From the NCBI RefSeq assembly GCF_001465835.2, contig NZ_CP013661.2, positions 1,480,501-1,544,500 of the forward strand: a DNA stretch of 64,000 nucleotides, read 5' to 3'. Positions 32,518 through 41,963 of the stretch are shown here, piece by piece (within the stretch, counting starts at the first letter, position 1; the number at the start of each line of letters is the position of its first letter). The stretch is from Planococcus kocurii (GTDB lineage: Bacteria > Bacillota > Bacilli > Bacillales_A > Planococcaceae). A model generated the notes under the pieces. The model made no database searches. It saw only the letters and a list, made by a program, of their open reading frames with translations, and had not been told where the DNA came from. The position numbers and the translations under genes were made by a program.

Positions 32518-33888
32518 TTATGCGTTATGCTGAGCCGATTGAACTTTCACAGTTTTTTTGGTCCGAGCAATAACCGTTGTGATCGCGATAACAAGTAGCG
32601 CAGGCAAAAGCCAACCAAGACCGTTACTGTATAATGGCAACGTATCTGCATAAAAATCGATAATCGACTGCAACCATGCTGGATTGTCGACTCCGATTGA
32701 AGAAGTTAAGGTTTTCAATCCATCAATGACGCTAATAAATAATGTAACAATGATTGTCGATACATAAACCAGTTGCGCATGTCTGAACAACGGCGACAAG
32801 AACGCCAGGATGATCAAGACAATCGCTAATGGATACAAGAACATTAACACAGGAATTGAATAGGTAATGATGTTCGCAAGTCCCGCATTGGTCACGACCA
32901 ATGAAAAGACAGAGAAAATCACAACATACGTCTTATAACCGATTTTCGGCGTTAATTTGTGGAAAAATTCAGCGTTTGCCACTGTCAAGCCAATCGCTGT
33001 TGTTAAACAAGCTAGGATGATGATGACAGCAAGCAACATGGCACCAAAAGTTCCGAAATAATAATCAGAAGCCCCACTGAGTACGGGTCCCCCTGTTTCC
33101 ATAAGACCTAAAGTAGCTGTACTCGTTGATCCTAAATAAGCAATTCCTGTATAGACAATTGCCAATAAAGCTGATGCAACCACGCCACTTTTCAAGGTAG
33201 CCATCAATACGCCTTTAGGCGAATTCACGCCCATTTTGCGAACAGCCGAGATGACAATAATTCCGAACACAAGAGAAGCAAGTGCGTCCATCGTGTTATA
33301 GCCTTCTGTAAATCCAGTAAAGAAAGCGTCGCTTTTATAAACCGGTTGTGGTGCTTCTTGGTTGCCCATTGGTTTCACAAAAGCGGCGACCAACAAAACG
33401 CCCAACGTCAGCAAAATAGCTGGTGACAAAACTTTTCCGATACTATCAACTATTTTTGTTGGGTTTAATGACACAACAAGTGAAACGCCAAAAAAGATCA
33501 ATGAGAAGATAAGCAAACCGATCGTTGCGTTTCCTGCTCCAATAAACGGAGCCACTCCAACTTCATACGAAACTGCACCCGTTCTTGGTAACGCGAAGAA
33601 AGGTCCAATTGTTAAATACAGCATTGCCGTGAAAATCAGTCCATAAACGGGATGCACACGGCTTGATAAATCCTGCAAATCATTGCTTTTCGAATAGCCA
33701 ATTGCCAATATTCCAAGTAACGGCAAGCCGACACCAGTAATCAAAAATCCGAAGATTGCGATCCATACGTTTGTTCCTGCATATTGTCCCAGCTGCGCCG
33801 GAAAAATTAAGTTTCCTGCTCCGAAGAACAGCGCAAACAACATCATCCCTACTACTGCATAAGACTTAAACGATAACTTACTGTCCAT
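32518..33888 (-). CDS. brnQ: Branched-chain amino acid transport carrier BrnQ
   Basis: This 456-residue sodium- or proton-coupled LIVCS-family symporter for Leu, Ile and Val has about 12 membrane segments. The N-terminal ALFFGAGNLIFPAQLGQYAG is the strongly conserved BrnQ signature. The length is typical (about 440). CAGGAGGAAAT precedes the ATG. The shared motif 90-108 bases upstream links it to the nearby GntR-type regulator. Confidence 0.92.
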   Translation of the reverse strand: MDSKLSFKSYAVVGMMLFALFFGAGNLIFPAQLGQYAGTNVWIAIFGFLITGVGLPLLGILAIGYSKSNDLQDLSSRVHPVYGLIFTAMLYLTIGPFFALPRTGAVSYEVGVAPFIGAGNATIGLLIFSLIFFGVSLVVSLNPTKIVDSIGKVLSPAILLTLGVLLVAAFVKPMGNQEAPQPVYKSDAFFTGFTEGYNTMDALASLVFGIIVISAVRKMGVNSPKGVLMATLKSGVVASALLAIVYTGIAYLGSTSTATLGLMETGGPVLSGASDYYFGTFGAMLLAVIIILACLTTAIGLTVANAEFFHKLTPKIGYKTYVVIFSVFSLVVTNAGLANIITYSIPVLMFLYPLAIVLIILAFLSPLFRHAQLVYVSTIIVTLFISVIDGLKTLTSSIGVDNPAWLQSIIDFYADTLPLYSNGLGWLLPALLVIAITTVIARTKKTVKVQSAQHNA

Positions 33889-33977
33889 TACTATTTCCTC
33901 CTGTAGATTAAAACCATGGTTTCGTCTTTAGTATTTACAATTTCAATATAACACGTTTCTTCTTTTTAAAACGTATA

Positions 33978-33996
33978 CGATATATTGCATAAAATA
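33978..33996. promoter_or_regulatory. Shared GntR/BrnQ operator-like motif, copy 2
   Basis: CGATATATTGCATAAAATA matches 31672-31690 at 18 of 19 positions. It lies upstream of the brnQ promoter region (a TATATT -10 is at about 33946-33951 on the minus strand). The rest of the gap 33889-34356 shows an ATAGTA-TCTA-TACTAT dyad at 34096-34111 and no gene. Confidence 0.55.
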
Positions 33997-34356
33997 ATAA
34001 TACAACATTGAGTCCAAAATGCAAGCTTTTCAACGGAAGTTGTTTTTAAATTCCGTCTATTTAGTCAATTGTCATTTTCGGGTTATTCTTCCAATATAGT
34101 ATCTATACTATTAAGTGTATAAATAATCAAAAATCATATTTCTCTATGTGGATACACGCGCACCGTAACGCAATAAAGAAAGATAAATGACTTTAACACT
34201 ATCCACAAAAAATACAGCTTGGATTCTCGCATCGTTATTTCTGATCTGATTAGACAAACACAGCCTCTACTCTCGCTTTTCAAATGAAATGCTGTAAAAT
34301 AACTTACTATGGAAAGAGCAGGGTTTTTTATTACTAACCGGAAGGCGGCGTTCTCT

Positions 34357-34722
34357 TTGAAAATCATCTACATCTTTCTTCAGCTTTTCGCCATCACTGG
34401 CTTTTATTTATTAGGTGAAACAATTCAAGCCCTCTTCAACATTCCGCTGCCTGGCAGTATTATTGGTTTTCTTTTATTGTTTGCTGTTCTTATGCTTAAA
34501 GTTTTTCCACTAAAATGGATTGATTCAGGTGCACATTTTCTATTGGCTTTTTTACCACTTTATTTTATTCCTGCTACTGTTGGTGTCGTTGAATACGGAG
34601 AGCTGTTTTCTGGAAAAGGAATTTTACTAATTCCCATTGTCATGGTTAGTACGTTTCTTACCATCGCGGTATCCGGCTGGGTCAGTCAATATATCGCCGC
34701 GCGAAAGGAGCCGTCTTCATAA
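34357..34722 (+). CDS. lrgA: LrgA/CidA-family holin-like membrane protein
   Basis: This protein of about 121 residues has four membrane segments and the family motif IPLPGSIIGFLLLF. With LrgB it forms the CidAB/LrgAB-type system, which affects murein hydrolase activity and, in several Gram-positives, pyruvate transport. I choose the TTG at 34357 because GGAAGGCGG lies 8 bases before it. An in-frame ATG at 34309 sits almost on the predicted transcription start and has no ribosome site; it would add 16 residues. It overlaps lrgB by one base. Confidence 0.8.
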   Translation: MKIIYIFLQLFAITGFYLLGETIQALFNIPLPGSIIGFLLLFAVLMLKVFPLKWIDSGAHFLLAFLPLYFIPATVGVVEYGELFSGKGILLIPIVMVSTFLTIAVSGWVSQYIAARKEPSS

Positions 34723-35411
34723 TGGAAGTTAATCTAATTGCTGTTTTCTTTGCCGCCTTGACTATTGCTGTTTATTTTCTTACGAATGTTGTTTATGTGA
34801 AATATCAAAAAACGCTATTGAACCCAGTACTTGCTTCTACAGCAATCCTATCGGTTGTATTGGTAGTCGGCAACATCCCTTACGATACGTATTTAACAGG
34901 TGGCAGCTGGATCGGTACACTTTTAGGGCCGGCAGTTGTCGCGTTAGCCATTCCTCTTTATAAACAACGCGGTTTGCTTTTCAGTAATTTACTCCCTATT
35001 TTTTCAGGCATTATTGCAGGGGTGGCAGTTGGCATGACGAGCGGAATACTGTTTACTCAGCTATTCCATTTTTCAGAACAACTGATTTTGACCGTTTTAC
35101 CAAAATCATTGACGACACCCGTCGCGATGCAAGTGGCAAGCGACCTTGGTGGTATTCCTTCTCTAGCTGCGGTTTTCGTTATGGTTGCAGGGTTTACCGG
35201 TTATATTATCGGCCCGTTCTTTTTAAACTGGTTGCATATCGATTCGGCAATCGGTCGCGGCATCGCACTCGGTACGTCCTCACACGGCATGGGCACAGCA
35301 AAAGCCTTTGAATACGGTCAGCAAGAAGCTTCGATGAGCTCTGTTGCCATGACCTTAAGTGCTGTACTTGGGGCCTTACTAGGTCCTGTTGCGGCGTTTT
35401 TGCTCCTGTAA
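34722..35411 (+). CDS. lrgB: LrgB/CidB-family membrane protein
   Basis: This 229-residue integral membrane partner of LrgA starts in a TAATG overlap with it. About seven hydrophobic segments are present with the family motifs PKSLTTPVAMQVASDLGG and GIALGTSSHGMGTAKAFEYG. CidB/LrgB homologues modulate cell lysis and pyruvate uptake; which applies here is unknown. No LytSR two-component genes are nearby. It is followed by a repeat-type terminator. Confidence 0.9.
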   Translation: MEVNLIAVFFAALTIAVYFLTNVVYVKYQKTLLNPVLASTAILSVVLVVGNIPYDTYLTGGSWIGTLLGPAVVALAIPLYKQRGLLFSNLLPIFSGIIAGVAVGMTSGILFTQLFHFSEQLILTVLPKSLTTPVAMQVASDLGGIPSLAAVFVMVAGFTGYIIGPFFLNWLHIDSAIGRGIALGTSSHGMGTAKAFEYGQQEASMSSVAMTLSAVLGALLGPVAAFLLL

Positions 35412-35463
35412 AACAGTAAGAAGAGGCTGTCTCATAATCCTCTAAAATAAAAAAGACAGAGAA

Positions 35464-35519
35464 AAAGGGTTGCCCTCAAAAGTCGTTTTTCGTGACCTTT
35501 TGGGACAGCCCTTTCTTTT
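35464..35519. terminator. Repeat-type terminator hairpin
   Basis: AAAGGGTTGCCCTCAAAAGTC pairs with the segment ending TTTTGGGACAGCCCTTT. It belongs to the same sequence family as the hairpins at 11830, 14525 and 55455 and separates lrgB from the convergent ABC permease gene. Confidence 0.8.
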
Positions 35520-35537
35520 ATTGCTTTCAATTCGTTG

Positions 35538-37142
35538 TTATTTCCCAATATCCCTCCGATTAAATCCAATCATGCCAATGACAATGAAACCAATGGCGAC
35601 CAAAATCAGTATGGCTGCAGTCAAATAGTCCATCTCCTCAATCGGAAGTTGAGGCACATGACCATAAGGCGTTAATTTTTCTACCCAGTCTGGAAATCGA
35701 AACAGGTTGCCCATGTAAACGACGATAAAAGAAAACAGTAAATACAGCCATACCACACTCGTCCATTTAGGAGCCCAACCAAGCAACAGCGACGCGACCC
35801 CGACCATAACAAGAACTGCTGGAAAATAAACCATCGCCGAACTGTAAAACATGGCGAGTGACAGATTTTCTGCCATTACCAAATTTCCTACCAGCCCCAT
35901 ACTAACAGGCGCGATACTCAACATCACAACTGCCGTTAAAATGGCCATCGCTAGGTAACTAGTCATTATGTGGTTTCTGGAAACTGCACGACTCAAAATA
36001 TGCTCGAGTCGATCGTTCTTTTCTTCTGTTTTCAATTTCAGAATGGCCATTAATACCGGAATGCTTCCTATAATCGCCATAACCGCCATAAGTATTGGAA
36101 TGAATTGCTCTATCAAAGAAGAGCCCGTTGTCTGAACAATCATTTGTTGCATAATATCAATTTCATTAAAAAACGATTCTAAATCACCGAGAATTGAACC
36201 ATAAGAAATGCCGATGAGTAGCAAACCTAGCCCCCATACAAGTAAACCGGTTCGCTGAAGCCGAAAAACAAGCCCAAACGAACTGAGAAGTAATTTTGAA
36301 GCTCCTTCTTTTCCTGTCCGTGAAGCCAAAAAGCCTGATCCGAGATCTCTGATTGAATTGAGGTACAGAGCTAATCCCATCAATAGCAACGCAACTATCA
36401 CGGTTAACCCTATTGGCCACCAATAATTATTGACGTAAGCTTCTGTTCGCAAAATCCAGTTGAGTGGCGACAACCAAGACAAGGTTTCATTTGTCACGTC
36501 ACCGATAGCGCGAATGATATAGGCTAGCAACAAAACAACAAAAGACAATCCCAATGTCGTTCTAGCGTTTGAAGATAGCTGTGCACAGACAGCTGCCACA
36601 CCAGCAAATATTAATCCGCTCGCGCCCAAAGCAGAACCGTATACTAACGATGCTTCAAACCCCATACTTTCTATACCTAGCATCGTTAACGAAACAGCAG
36701 TCAATAGCGCCAATACTACATTGACTCCGATCAACACCAGTAAAATAGACAACAGATTCGATAGTCGGCCTACTGGCAAAGAGCGAATCATTTCGATGCG
36801 ACCATCTTCTTCATCTGTGCGTGTGTGACGAATTACGAGCAAAATGTTCATTAAACCGACCACTATCGCGGTCATTAAAAGCATTTCATGAGCAGTCATA
36901 GCTCCGATTGTGTAATCATTAAACCCATACCCTGGTCCCACCATCGCAGTCATGGCAGGATTCCGCATCGTTTCAGCCATCGCTTGCCTTTCTGCATCCG
37001 TTTGATACAAGCCAACAAAAGCTAAGGAAACAATGACTGAGACAGCAGCGAACGATATCAACCAGATAGGTAGACGCAGACGATCGCGACGGAGAATAAA
37101 AAGGATTAACGTTGCTGTCCCTTCAAAAAGATGTCGCTTCAT
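35538..37142 (-). CDS. ABC exporter permease (TnrB3/polyketide-exporter-like)
   Basis: This 534-residue ABC-2-type permease has about 12 hydrophobic segments in two repeated halves. The segment RTDEEDGRIEMIRSLPVGR after TM2, and its counterpart LKTEEKNDRLEHILSRAVSR in the second half, are hallmarks of the tetronasin-resistance-like exporter permeases common in Bacillales and Actinobacteria. It starts exactly at the stop of the ATPase gene. The substrate is probably a hydrophobic drug or lipid, but this is not shown. Confidence 0.82.
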   Translation of the reverse strand: MKRHLFEGTATLILFILRRDRLRLPIWLISFAAVSVIVSLAFVGLYQTDAERQAMAETMRNPAMTAMVGPGYGFNDYTIGAMTAHEMLLMTAIVVGLMNILLVIRHTRTDEEDGRIEMIRSLPVGRLSNLLSILLVLIGVNVVLALLTAVSLTMLGIESMGFEASLVYGSALGASGLIFAGVAAVCAQLSSNARTTLGLSFVVLLLAYIIRAIGDVTNETLSWLSPLNWILRTEAYVNNYWWPIGLTVIVALLLMGLALYLNSIRDLGSGFLASRTGKEGASKLLLSSFGLVFRLQRTGLLVWGLGLLLIGISYGSILGDLESFFNEIDIMQQMIVQTTGSSLIEQFIPILMAVMAIIGSIPVLMAILKLKTEEKNDRLEHILSRAVSRNHIMTSYLAMAILTAVVMLSIAPVSMGLVGNLVMAENLSLAMFYSSAMVYFPAVLVMVGVASLLLGWAPKWTSVVWLYLLFSFIVVYMGNLFRFPDWVEKLTPYGHVPQLPIEEMDYLTAAILILVAIGFIVIGMIGFNRRDIGK

Positions 37143-38053
37143 TATAATCCGCCCCCTGCTCCTGTCGGTTTACTGGCTCCTTCGTAATGACGCATAAATA
37201 GTTGCTCCAAAGTCGGCGGTGAACTTTCGATGCGAATTACGCCGAACTGACTAACATACCGAATTACATGCTCCATTTCTTGCGTGTCCACGTGGAAAGA
37301 CCACGCATTTCCTTTCTGCTCAATGCCACTCACGCCTTTAAGTCCTGCCAAATCTTGAATTCGTTCTTTTGTTTCCACTAGCAAAACCGAACCTGTTAAA
37401 TGGCGAAGCTCGTTTAACGAGCCCGTTTCAATGATTTTTCCTTCACGAATAATCGCGACTTTATCACAAAGCTTTTCGACTTCAGATAGGATGTGACTGG
37501 ACAATAAAACGCTCTTCCCCTGTGTTTTCGCTTCGATAATGTATTCCTGGAAAACTCGCTCCATTAAAGGATCAAGACCAGAAGTCGGTTCATCTAGTAT
37601 ATACAAATCTACATCTGATGACAGCGCTGCAATCAACGCGACTTTCTGCCGATTTCCTTTAGAATACGTTCGGCATTTTTTTGTTGGATCTAAGTCGAAT
37701 TTTTCGATGAGGTCCTGTCGGCGATTCAGGTTGTTACCTCCGCGCAGTTTGACAAACAAATCGATAACTTCTCCTCCTGTTAAGTTAGGCCATAAATTGA
37801 CGTCGCCAGGAACATAAGCGACACGCTTGTGGATTTCCACCGCATCTTTCCACGAATCCTTACCAAAAATTTCAGTTCGTCCTTCTGTAGCTTTTAAAAT
37901 GCCAAGCAAAATGCGCAAGGTTGTAGACTTACCTGATCCATTAGGTCCGATAAACCCGTAAACTTCACCTTTTTCTACTTGAATATTCACTTTGTCCAGC
38001 GCTGTAAAATCCCCAAATCTCTTCGTCAAGTCAACTGTTCTTAAAATGGTCAT
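37142..38053 (-). CDS. ABC exporter ATP-binding protein
   Basis: This 303-residue DrrA-like ATPase has Walker A GPNGSGKST near residues 37-45, signature YSKGNRQKVALIAAL and Walker B LYILDEPTSGLDP. An extra C-terminal domain after about residue 215 is typical of ABC-2 exporters. It pairs with the permease directly downstream. AGGAGGGAT precedes the ATG. Unlike many such pairs, no TetR regulator is adjacent. Confidence 0.88.
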   Translation of the reverse strand: MTILRTVDLTKRFGDFTALDKVNIQVEKGEVYGFIGPNGSGKSTTLRILLGILKATEGRTEIFGKDSWKDAVEIHKRVAYVPGDVNLWPNLTGGEVIDLFVKLRGGNNLNRRQDLIEKFDLDPTKKCRTYSKGNRQKVALIAALSSDVDLYILDEPTSGLDPLMERVFQEYIIEAKTQGKSVLLSSHILSEVEKLCDKVAIIREGKIIETGSLNELRHLTGSVLLVETKERIQDLAGLKGVSGIEQKGNAWSFHVDTQEMEHVIRYVSQFGVIRIESSPPTLEQLFMRHYEGASKPTGAGGGL

Positions 38054-38368
38054 GGATATCCCTCCTAGTTTGCGTAAAATAATTTAGTCAAAATATCGAG
38101 ATATTCATAAAAGTAACAGCTGATTCATTCTTAATGGAACTGATCCGCTAAGCCAGTTGATAGAATTGGTTTTATTCCTATCACCTAGCTTTACAATTTT
38201 TGAATTTCACGTGTTCTTTCGCAGCATGTTCTACGTTTACATTAAAGCTTCCGGTCATGTCGGTCAATAACCCCCCTCTCATTAAACTGATTTTTCCAAC
38301 TATTTGTCGTGTGTGATTCTAGATTATTTAACTGCGATTGACACTCTGTTAATTTTAAAATCTGACCA

Positions 38369-38397
38369 TTGCCACTACTCTTCAATAATGCTATGTT
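38369..38397 (+). promoter_or_regulatory. Predicted promoter of the binding-protein gene
   Basis: TTGCCA, 17 bases and TATGTT, about 35 bases before the start codon. The rest of the 377-base gap 38054-38430 shows no gene and no riboswitch that I recognise. Confidence 0.4.
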
Positions 38398-38430
38398 TTA
38401 ATTGCTAAAAAATTATAGGAGGAATAGTAA

Positions 38431-39279
38431 TTGAAAAACTCATCTTTCGGTAAAAAAGTATCCGTAGTTGCTGGTTTAGCCATATTATCGCTGCTTGCAG
38501 CTTGTGGAAATAATGACGATACAGCTTCTGAAGAAAAGGCATCCGCATGGGATGAAATCCAAGACAAAGGTAGCTTAACAGTTGCCACATCAGGTACCTT
38601 GTTTCCAACATCCTACCGCGAAGAAGGGTCAGACAAATTAACTGGCTTTGAAGTAGAGGTGGTTCGTGAAATTGGTGAGCGCTTGGAATTGGACATTGAA
38701 TTCACAGAGCTTGGTTTTGATGAAATGTTAACGTCTGTTCAAACAGGACAAGTCGATCTGGCTTCAAATGATATTGAAATCACAGAAGACCGCGCAGAAA
38801 ATTTCATCTTCTCTACACCGATTAAATATTCGTACGGAACAGCAATCGTCCGTTCAGAAGATTTATCAGGAATCAAGACATTAGAAGATTTGGAAGGCAA
38901 AAAAGCAGCCGGTGCTTCAACTTCTGTCTACATGGAAACTGCACGCGAATATGGCGCTGAAGAAGTCGTCTACGACAACGCGACAAACGAAACGTATTTA
39001 CGTGACGTCGCCATTGGACGAACAGATGTCATTTTAAATGATTATTACTTGCAAACTTTAGCCATTGCAGCGTTTCCAGAGCTGGATATCGTCATCCATC
39101 CAGATCTAAAGTACAGCCCTTCCGAAGTTGGCGTCGTCATGAACAAAGACAACGACGAACTAGCTGAGAACGTCGATCGCGTTATCGAAGAAATGCTAGA
39201 AGATGGCACAATCGCCGAAATCTCTGCTGAATTCTTTAACGGTGCCGATGCTACCCAAAAAGTGAATATTGACGAATAA
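38431..39279 (+). CDS. Amino-acid ABC transporter substrate-binding lipoprotein (orphan)
   Basis: This 282-residue lipoprotein of the family 3 (SBP_bac_3) amino-acid binding proteins has lipobox LLAAC with Cys25, and then the mature domain from about residue 45 (GSLTVATSGTLFPTSYRE). It has the typical motifs GFEVEVVREIGERL, FDEMLTSVQTGQVDL and ITEDRAENFIFSTPI. It begins with TTG after a strong AGGAGG. No permease or ATPase is adjacent, so it must feed a transporter encoded elsewhere. The ligand is not predictable; cystine or polar amino acids are common for this subgroup. Confidence 0.85.
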   Translation: MKNSSFGKKVSVVAGLAILSLLAACGNNDDTASEEKASAWDEIQDKGSLTVATSGTLFPTSYREEGSDKLTGFEVEVVREIGERLELDIEFTELGFDEMLTSVQTGQVDLASNDIEITEDRAENFIFSTPIKYSYGTAIVRSEDLSGIKTLEDLEGKKAAGASTSVYMETAREYGAEEVVYDNATNETYLRDVAIGRTDVILNDYYLQTLAIAAFPELDIVIHPDLKYSPSEVGVVMNKDNDELAENVDRVIEEMLEDGTIAEISAEFFNGADATQKVNIDE

Positions 39280-39283
39280 AAGC

Positions 39284-39318
39284 AAGAAGTCGCGGTCATT
39301 TGAGCGGCTTCTTTTTTG
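39284..39318 (+). terminator. Terminator after binding-protein gene
   Basis: AAGAAGTCGC / GCGGCTTCTT stem followed by six T residues. Confidence 0.8.
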
Positions 39319-39362
39319 TTGTTTATTTATAATTAAAGATGAACTTATTCCAATTAATGGAT

Positions 39363-39454
39363 ATACTGTCCGAATCAGCACAAATACTGTCGAGTTTAGC
39401 CGAAATACTGTCCAAATTTGTAAAATACTGTCCAAAAGCGTTCAAATACTGTCC
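39363..39454. repeat. Short minisatellite: five ATACTGTCC units at ~21-bp period
   Basis: ATACTGTC starts at 39363, 39384, 39405, 39425 and 39446 (spacing 21, 21, 20, 21). The intervening 12 bases are variable. It ends about 60 bases before pxpB. On the minus strand each unit reads GACAGTATTT. The period of two helix turns would place all copies on one face of the DNA. Confidence 0.8.
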
Positions 39455-39511
39455 AACCTCCCCTATACTAGAATGAACAAGTAAGAATAATCAGGAAACG
39501 AGGAGATCTAG

Positions 39512-40210
39512 GTGAATATTTCTTTTTCGCCACTCGGCGACCAAGCAATTGTCATCGAGTTTGGCCATGAAATCAATGAGCAAACTAAACAAGCGGTTAG
39601 GAGAGTATCGACTTTACTAGAAAAGCAAAAACCCGATTGGATGATTGAATTTATTCCTGCGTTCGTAACCGTAACGGTCTTTTATAATCCCATCTTGGCG
39701 CTTTACGATAAAGTAAAAATTGAACTAGAAAGACTGCTATTACATCTAGGTGAAGATTTGGCAGTCAAAACCACCACCATTGAAATTCCCGTGTGCTATG
39801 GCGGCGAGTTTGGGCCTGATCTCGAATTTGTAGCGCGACATAACAAACTGACTCCACGTGAAGTTATTGATATCCACACTTCCGGCACTTATTCAGTACA
39901 TATGATTGGTTTTGCACCCGGCTTTCCCTTTATCGGTGGCATGTCTGAAAAAATTGCAGCTCCGAGACGCGATTCTCCGCGTCTCCGCATTCCGGAACGG
40001 ACAGTCGGCATTGCCGGTCTGCAAACGGGCGTCTACCCGATTGAAACTCCTGGTGGGTGGCAATTGATTGGCAGAACGCCGATTCGACTCTTTCTTCCTG
40101 AAAACGATGTTCCGAGTTTACTTCGTGCAGGTGACCAAATTGTTTTCAAAGAAATTTCCAAAGAAGACTATGATGCATGGGAGGAAAAGCCAGATGCTGA
40201 AAATCCTTAA
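39512..40210 (+). CDS. pxpB: 5-oxoprolinase subunit PxpB (KipI family)
   Basis: This 232-residue protein has the allophanate hydrolase subunit 1 fold. With PxpC and PxpA it forms ATP-dependent 5-oxoprolinase, which opens the damaged metabolite 5-oxoproline to glutamate. The motif GFAPGFPFIGGMSEKIAAPRR and the later GIAGLQTGVYPIETPGGW are family marks. In B. subtilis it was first known as KipI, inhibitor of sporulation kinase KinA. GAGGAGATC is the ribosome site. First gene of a pxpB-pxpC-pxpA-ycsG operon. Confidence 0.92.
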   Translation: MNISFSPLGDQAIVIEFGHEINEQTKQAVRRVSTLLEKQKPDWMIEFIPAFVTVTVFYNPILALYDKVKIELERLLLHLGEDLAVKTTTIEIPVCYGGEFGPDLEFVARHNKLTPREVIDIHTSGTYSVHMIGFAPGFPFIGGMSEKIAAPRRDSPRLRIPERTVGIAGLQTGVYPIETPGGWQLIGRTPIRLFLPENDVPSLLRAGDQIVFKEISKEDYDAWEEKPDAENP

Positions 40211-41174
40211 AAGCGGGTTACAGACTTCCGTTCAAGACTTAGGAAGGACCGGTTTTCAGAAATACGGCGTGATTGCTAGCGGCGTCATGGATCCTTTCGC
40301 ACACCGTCTAGCCAATTTATTAGTCGGTAACGCGGAACAAGCAGCGACCCTCGAAATTACATTAGTGGGGCCAACCATTGAATTTACCGAAAATGCGGTC
40401 ATTGCTCTGTGCGGCGGAGATTTGAGCCCTCAACTAGATGGTGCCCCGGTAACTATGTGGCGAATGCACCCGATCAACAAAGGCAGTACCCTAACGTTTG
40501 GTAAGCCTATAATTGGCGCGCGGAGTTATTTAGCAGTAGCTGGTGGCATTGATGTTCCCGAAATAATGGGCAGCAAATCTACGTATCTGCGTGCCGGAAT
40601 TGGTGGATTTTGTGGACGTGCCTTAAAAAAAGGGGATGAAATTTCGATAGGAAACATAACCCAACAGCAATCCCTAGCATTCCAGCATACTAGCGACAAT
40701 GAGTTCGACTGGCTAGTCCCGCCGACTCGTTATTTTGAAGAACCCGTTCTTCGAATGATCAAAGGAAAGCAATTTGATTTATTCAATGAAGACAGTAAAA
40801 AGCGAATTTTTAATGACGTATTTACCGTTTCTTCGGATTCCGACCGCATGGGTTACCGACTCGAAGGCGCCGGTCTAGCTTTGGGGCATCCCACCGAATT
40901 GATTTCAGAGGCGGTGGCTTTTGGTTCTGTACAAGTTCCCGCCGACGGCAATCCGATTGTCCTGCTTGCAGATCGTCAAACAACGGGCGGCTATCCGAAA
41001 ATTGGACAGATTATCTCTGTCGACTTGCCGCTCATTAGCCAGTTGAAACAAGGGCAACATCTACGCTTTAAAGAGATCTCTTTACTAGATGCGCAACAGC
41101 GCTTGGTTGAACAAGAACAATACATTCGGCAAGTCAAAGCCGCAATTCAATTAAAACAGGAGGAATGGACATGA
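40194..41174 (+). CDS. pxpC: 5-oxoprolinase subunit PxpC (KipA family)
   Basis: This 326-residue allophanate hydrolase subunit 2-like protein pairs with Pxp[21 protein letters not shown] at the start and [12 protein letters not shown] near the C-terminus are conserved. I start at the ATG at 40194, which follows GGGAGGAAAAGCC and overlaps pxpB by 17 bases. The longer ORF from 40068 only reads a pxpB shadow frame. It ends in an ATGA overlap with pxpA. Confidence 0.92.
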   Translation: MLKILKSGLQTSVQDLGRTGFQKYGVIASGVMDPFAHRLANLLVGNAEQAATLEITLVGPTIEFTENAVIALCGGDLSPQLDGAPVTMWRMHPINKGSTLTFGKPIIGARSYLAVAGGIDVPEIMGSKSTYLRAGIGGFCGRALKKGDEISIGNITQQQSLAFQHTSDNEFDWLVPPTRYFEEPVLRMIKGKQFDLFNEDSKKRIFNDVFTVSSDSDRMGYRLEGAGLALGHPTELISEAVAFGSVQVPADGNPIVLLADRQTTGGYPKIGQIISVDLPLISQLKQGQHLRFKEISLLDAQQRLVEQEQYIRQVKAAIQLKQEEWT

Positions 41175-41941
41175 CTTTTAAAGTAGATTTAAACTGCGAC
41201 ATGGGTGAAAGTTTTGGCGCTTACCAGATGGGCAATGACGAGGAAATACTTGATTACGTAACATCAGCAAACATCGCTTGTGGATTTCATGCTGGTGACC
41301 CTTCAACTATGCGAAAAACCGTTAAACTGGCGCTCGAGAAAAACGTCGGCATGGGGGCTCATCCCGGGCTTCAAGACTTAGTAGGGTTTGGACGTCGCAA
41401 CATGGCTCTGTCTCCTCAAGAAGCTTACGATTTGGTCGTTTACCAAATCGGTGCTTTATCCGGCTTTGTAAAAGCTGAAGGGGGCCAGTTGCAGCACGTC
41501 AAAGCGCACGGTGCCCTTTACAACATGGCGGTCAAAAACGCGTCATTGTCTGAAGCGATTGCAGAAGCTGTCTATAAAATCGATCCGGAATTGGTACTGT
41601 TCGGACTGTCGGGCAGTGAAATTATTAAAGCAGGAGAAAAAATCGGCTTACGCACTGCGAATGAAGTCTTTTCAGACCGAACTTATCAAATTGACGGCTC
41701 GTTAACACCAAGAACTGAGAGCCATGCCTTAATTACCGATCCACAAATCGCCATCAATCAAGTCGTTCGCATGGTTAAAGAAAACAAAGTCGCCACTGTT
41801 GAACAGACCGATGTTGCACTTGAAGCAGAGACGATTTGTATACACGGAGACGGCATCAACGCACTTGCTTTTGCCCTTCAGATTTCAAAATCCTTAAAAG
41901 AATCGGACATTCATATTGTGAAAATAGGCGACTTTGTTTAA
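41171..41941 (+). CDS. pxpA: 5-oxoprolinase subunit PxpA (LamB/YcsF family)
   Basis: This 256-residue protein has the polysaccharide-deacetylase-like fold of YcsF. Family motifs: [11 protein letters not shown] at the N-terminus, [28 protein letters not shown] and a late IHGDG. It supplies the third part of the 5-oxoprolinase complex. The ATG at 41171 lies 7 bases after AGGAGG; the ATG two codons earlier is too close. Coupling by ATGA with pxpC supports equal amounts of the subunits. Confidence 0.93.
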   Translation: MTFKVDLNCDMGESFGAYQMGNDEEILDYVTSANIACGFHAGDPSTMRKTVKLALEKNVGMGAHPGLQDLVGFGRRNMALSPQEAYDLVVYQIGALSGFVKAEGGQLQHVKAHGALYNMAVKNASLSEAIAEAVYKIDPELVLFGLSGSEIIKAGEKIGLRTANEVFSDRTYQIDGSLTPRTESHALITDPQIAINQVVRMVKENKVATVEQTDVALEAETICIHGDGINALAFALQISKSLKESDIHIVKIGDFV

Positions 41942-41963
41942 GACAAACTAAGGGGGGATTTTG

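Noticed and set aside
40068..40193. N-terminal extension of PxpC
   Set aside because: It only reads the end of pxpB in another frame; the ATG at 40194 has the ribosome site and begins the conserved domain.
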